NCBI GenBank assembly: GCA_943841885.1
Contig: CALSZZ010000001.1
Span: 124,001-188,000, forward strand
DNA length: 64,000 nt
Source: Candidatus Thalassarchaeaceae archaeon
GTDB lineage: Archaea; Thermoplasmatota; Poseidoniia; Poseidoniales; Thalassarchaeaceae
Reading direction: 5' to 3'
The notes beneath the pieces are model-generated. The model did no database searches. It was not told the DNA's origin and saw nothing but the letters and a program-made list of their open reading frames with translations. Below, one piece after another: positions 63,179 through 64,000 of this stretch. Both the position numbers and the translations under genes were made by a program. Position 1 is the first letter of the stretch; each line of letters starts with the position of its first letter.

Positions 63179-64000
63179 AAAATGAAAATAGTTTCTTTGC
63201 GATTATAACAAATGTAATGATAATTCTACCAATAGTTATTTTTGGTACTAATTCAACTATTACTAGTGTAAATGCAGCAAATGATTGTGAAGTTTCTATT
63301 GATAGTTCATGGGATGTAGAAGAAGCGGTAACAATTCATAATGTAGATTCAGGAAGTACTATACCTATATTTGGCGATTCAGTGGGATATTCAGAATCGA
63401 AGGCACCATTGAAGCAAGATTTTGTATATGAAGTTGTTATTGAAAATGGAGGTGCTACAGCGATAAGTATGAAATTAGTGGCTGGTTATAAGTATAATTT
63501 TTGTATAACATTTAGCCCTATATTAGGCAGTAATTCTACCGTAGCAAAAGGAGATGTATACTTAATGACTAAGAGTAATTGGGATTCTTATAAAGCAGAA
63601 TACAATAGTAGAGAATCGGAAAATATGGCCGAAATAATAGAAGCAATGCCTGTAGAATGGAGAGATATGTTGACATGGATACCATTTAGAGATGTCCATT
63701 CATACGAAGGAGAAAAATATAAACAATTTTCAGTTGGCATAGATTCCAGTGGCTCTTCATGGACATCAATATTTGGTGATGAATCAGCAAATGATTACTA
63801 TTTGGTACTAGATGGTTGGGACAATAGTAGACCTAATGATTTTGGTTCAATTAGCGACGATATGAATGCGGAAATATTAGTAGAAGTAGAAGAAAGATTA
63901 TCAATACCTCCATTTACAGCATATTTATTAATTGGTTCATTGCCAATTTCTTGTATAGTCATACCAATAGCACTACATATCGCATACAAAAATGGTGCAA
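63175..64000 (+). CDS. Secreted/membrane-anchored protein, C-terminus beyond the window
   Basis: The ATG overlaps the previous stop (ATGA), implying co-translation. 275 complete codons remain open at the right edge. A signal segment (AIITNVMIILPIVIFG) is followed by an ectodomain of about 220 residues with GWDNSRPNDFGSI and several N-x-S/T sites. A membrane helix comes next (FTAYLLIGSLPISCIVIPIAL). No family recognised. Its coupling to the metallopeptidase gene suggests a partner role. Confidence 0.7.
   Translation, partial: MKNENSFFAIITNVMIILPIVIFGTNSTITSVNAANDCEVSIDSSWDVEEAVTIHNVDSGSTIPIFGDSVGYSESKAPLKQDFVYEVVIENGGATAISMKLVAGYKYNFCITFSPILGSNSTVAKGDVYLMTKSNWDSYKAEYNSRESENMAEIIEAMPVEWRDMLTWIPFRDVHSYEGEKYKQFSVGIDSSGSSWTSIFGDESANDYYLVLDGWDNSRPNDFGSISDDMNAEILVEVEERLSIPPFTAYLLIGSLPISCIVIPIALHIAYKNGA

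Overview
The window reads as a chromosomal segment of a planktonic Marine Group II euryarchaeon (Candidatus Poseidoniales), or a close relative. This is inferred from gene content, not from a marker tree. The DNA is AT-rich. The information-processing genes are archaeal/eukaryal in kind: DNA polymerase D small subunit, aIF2-alpha, eL37, eL42, eS27, Nop10, NMD3, Nob1, Csl4 and a PAC2-type proteasome chaperone. They sit among bacterial-looking genes: two acyl-CoA dehydrogenases with ETF, a full Suf set, a Ccm heme exporter, RmuC, an M23 peptidase and a bacterial-type CCA enzyme. Very large secreted proteases with PKD or CARDB-like repeats fit a heterotroph that feeds on protein and lipid. Coding density is very high, no stretch over 300 bases lacks a gene, and I see no rRNA, CRISPR array, IS element or prophage.

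Layout. 1-4870: a co-directional surface/copper-like locus, with two related beta-propeller-type proteins (one a lipoprotein), a small membrane-anchored protein and two SCO1/SenC lipoproteins that each carry an unusual insertion. 4992-10700: pheS, a Zn-ribbon membrane protein, tRNA-Thr, folD, a SufT/SufE/SufS iron-sulfur cluster, a SLOG protein and tRNA-Glu. 10750-20152: a VTT membrane protein, Nob1 (reading frame broken at an A9 run), TatA, a MoaD-like protein, a HAD phosphatase, PolD small subunit, a CinA-like protein, tRNA-Val, a PIMT-like protein, a HEAT protein, a ParB/SerK-like protein, a CCA enzyme and a lipoyl-less GcvH homologue. 20270-29341: acyl-CoA dehydrogenase, HMG-CoA synthase, TyrRS, glutaryl-CoA-dehydrogenase-like enzyme, ETF and PurF. 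29402-33723: eL37, three small membrane genes, then the archaeal translation operon eL42-eS27-aIF2alpha-Nop10-PAC2-PepE. 33724-42687: radical SAM/HhH protein, a Csl4-RRM fusion, a METTL5-like methylase, Asd, RmuC, M23 peptidase, Pgi/Pmi and NMD3. 42747-46195: CcmD, CcmC, a CcmA-CcmB fusion and a rhomboid protease. 46264-64000: giant membrane-anchored subtilase, Nfu-like protein and SufCBD around a perfect palindrome, a DUF2085 protein, Tmk with a long C-terminal extension, a glutaminyl-cyclase-like propeller, a giant PKD metallopeptidase and a truncated secreted protein.

How the parts fit. Iron-sulfur assembly is split between 8041-10037 (SufS, SufE, SufT-like) and 51186-55104 (Nfu-like, SufC, SufB, SufD). 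Fe-S or flavin clients are nearby (Fe-S PurF, radical SAM enzyme, ETF and acyl-CoA dehydrogenases). Heme export (CcmABCD) and copper delivery (SCO proteins) suggest aerobic respiration. The most unusual items are the propeller/SCO locus, the Csl4-RRM fusion, the Nob1 frameshift, the CcmA-CcmB fusion, the DtxR-like palindrome between the suf genes, eL42 without its zinc cysteines, GcvH without its lipoyl lysine, and Tmk with a poly-Asn microsatellite. Three genes under 60 codons (eS27, CcmD-like and a one-TM protein at 30015-30185) are annotated from direct reading.
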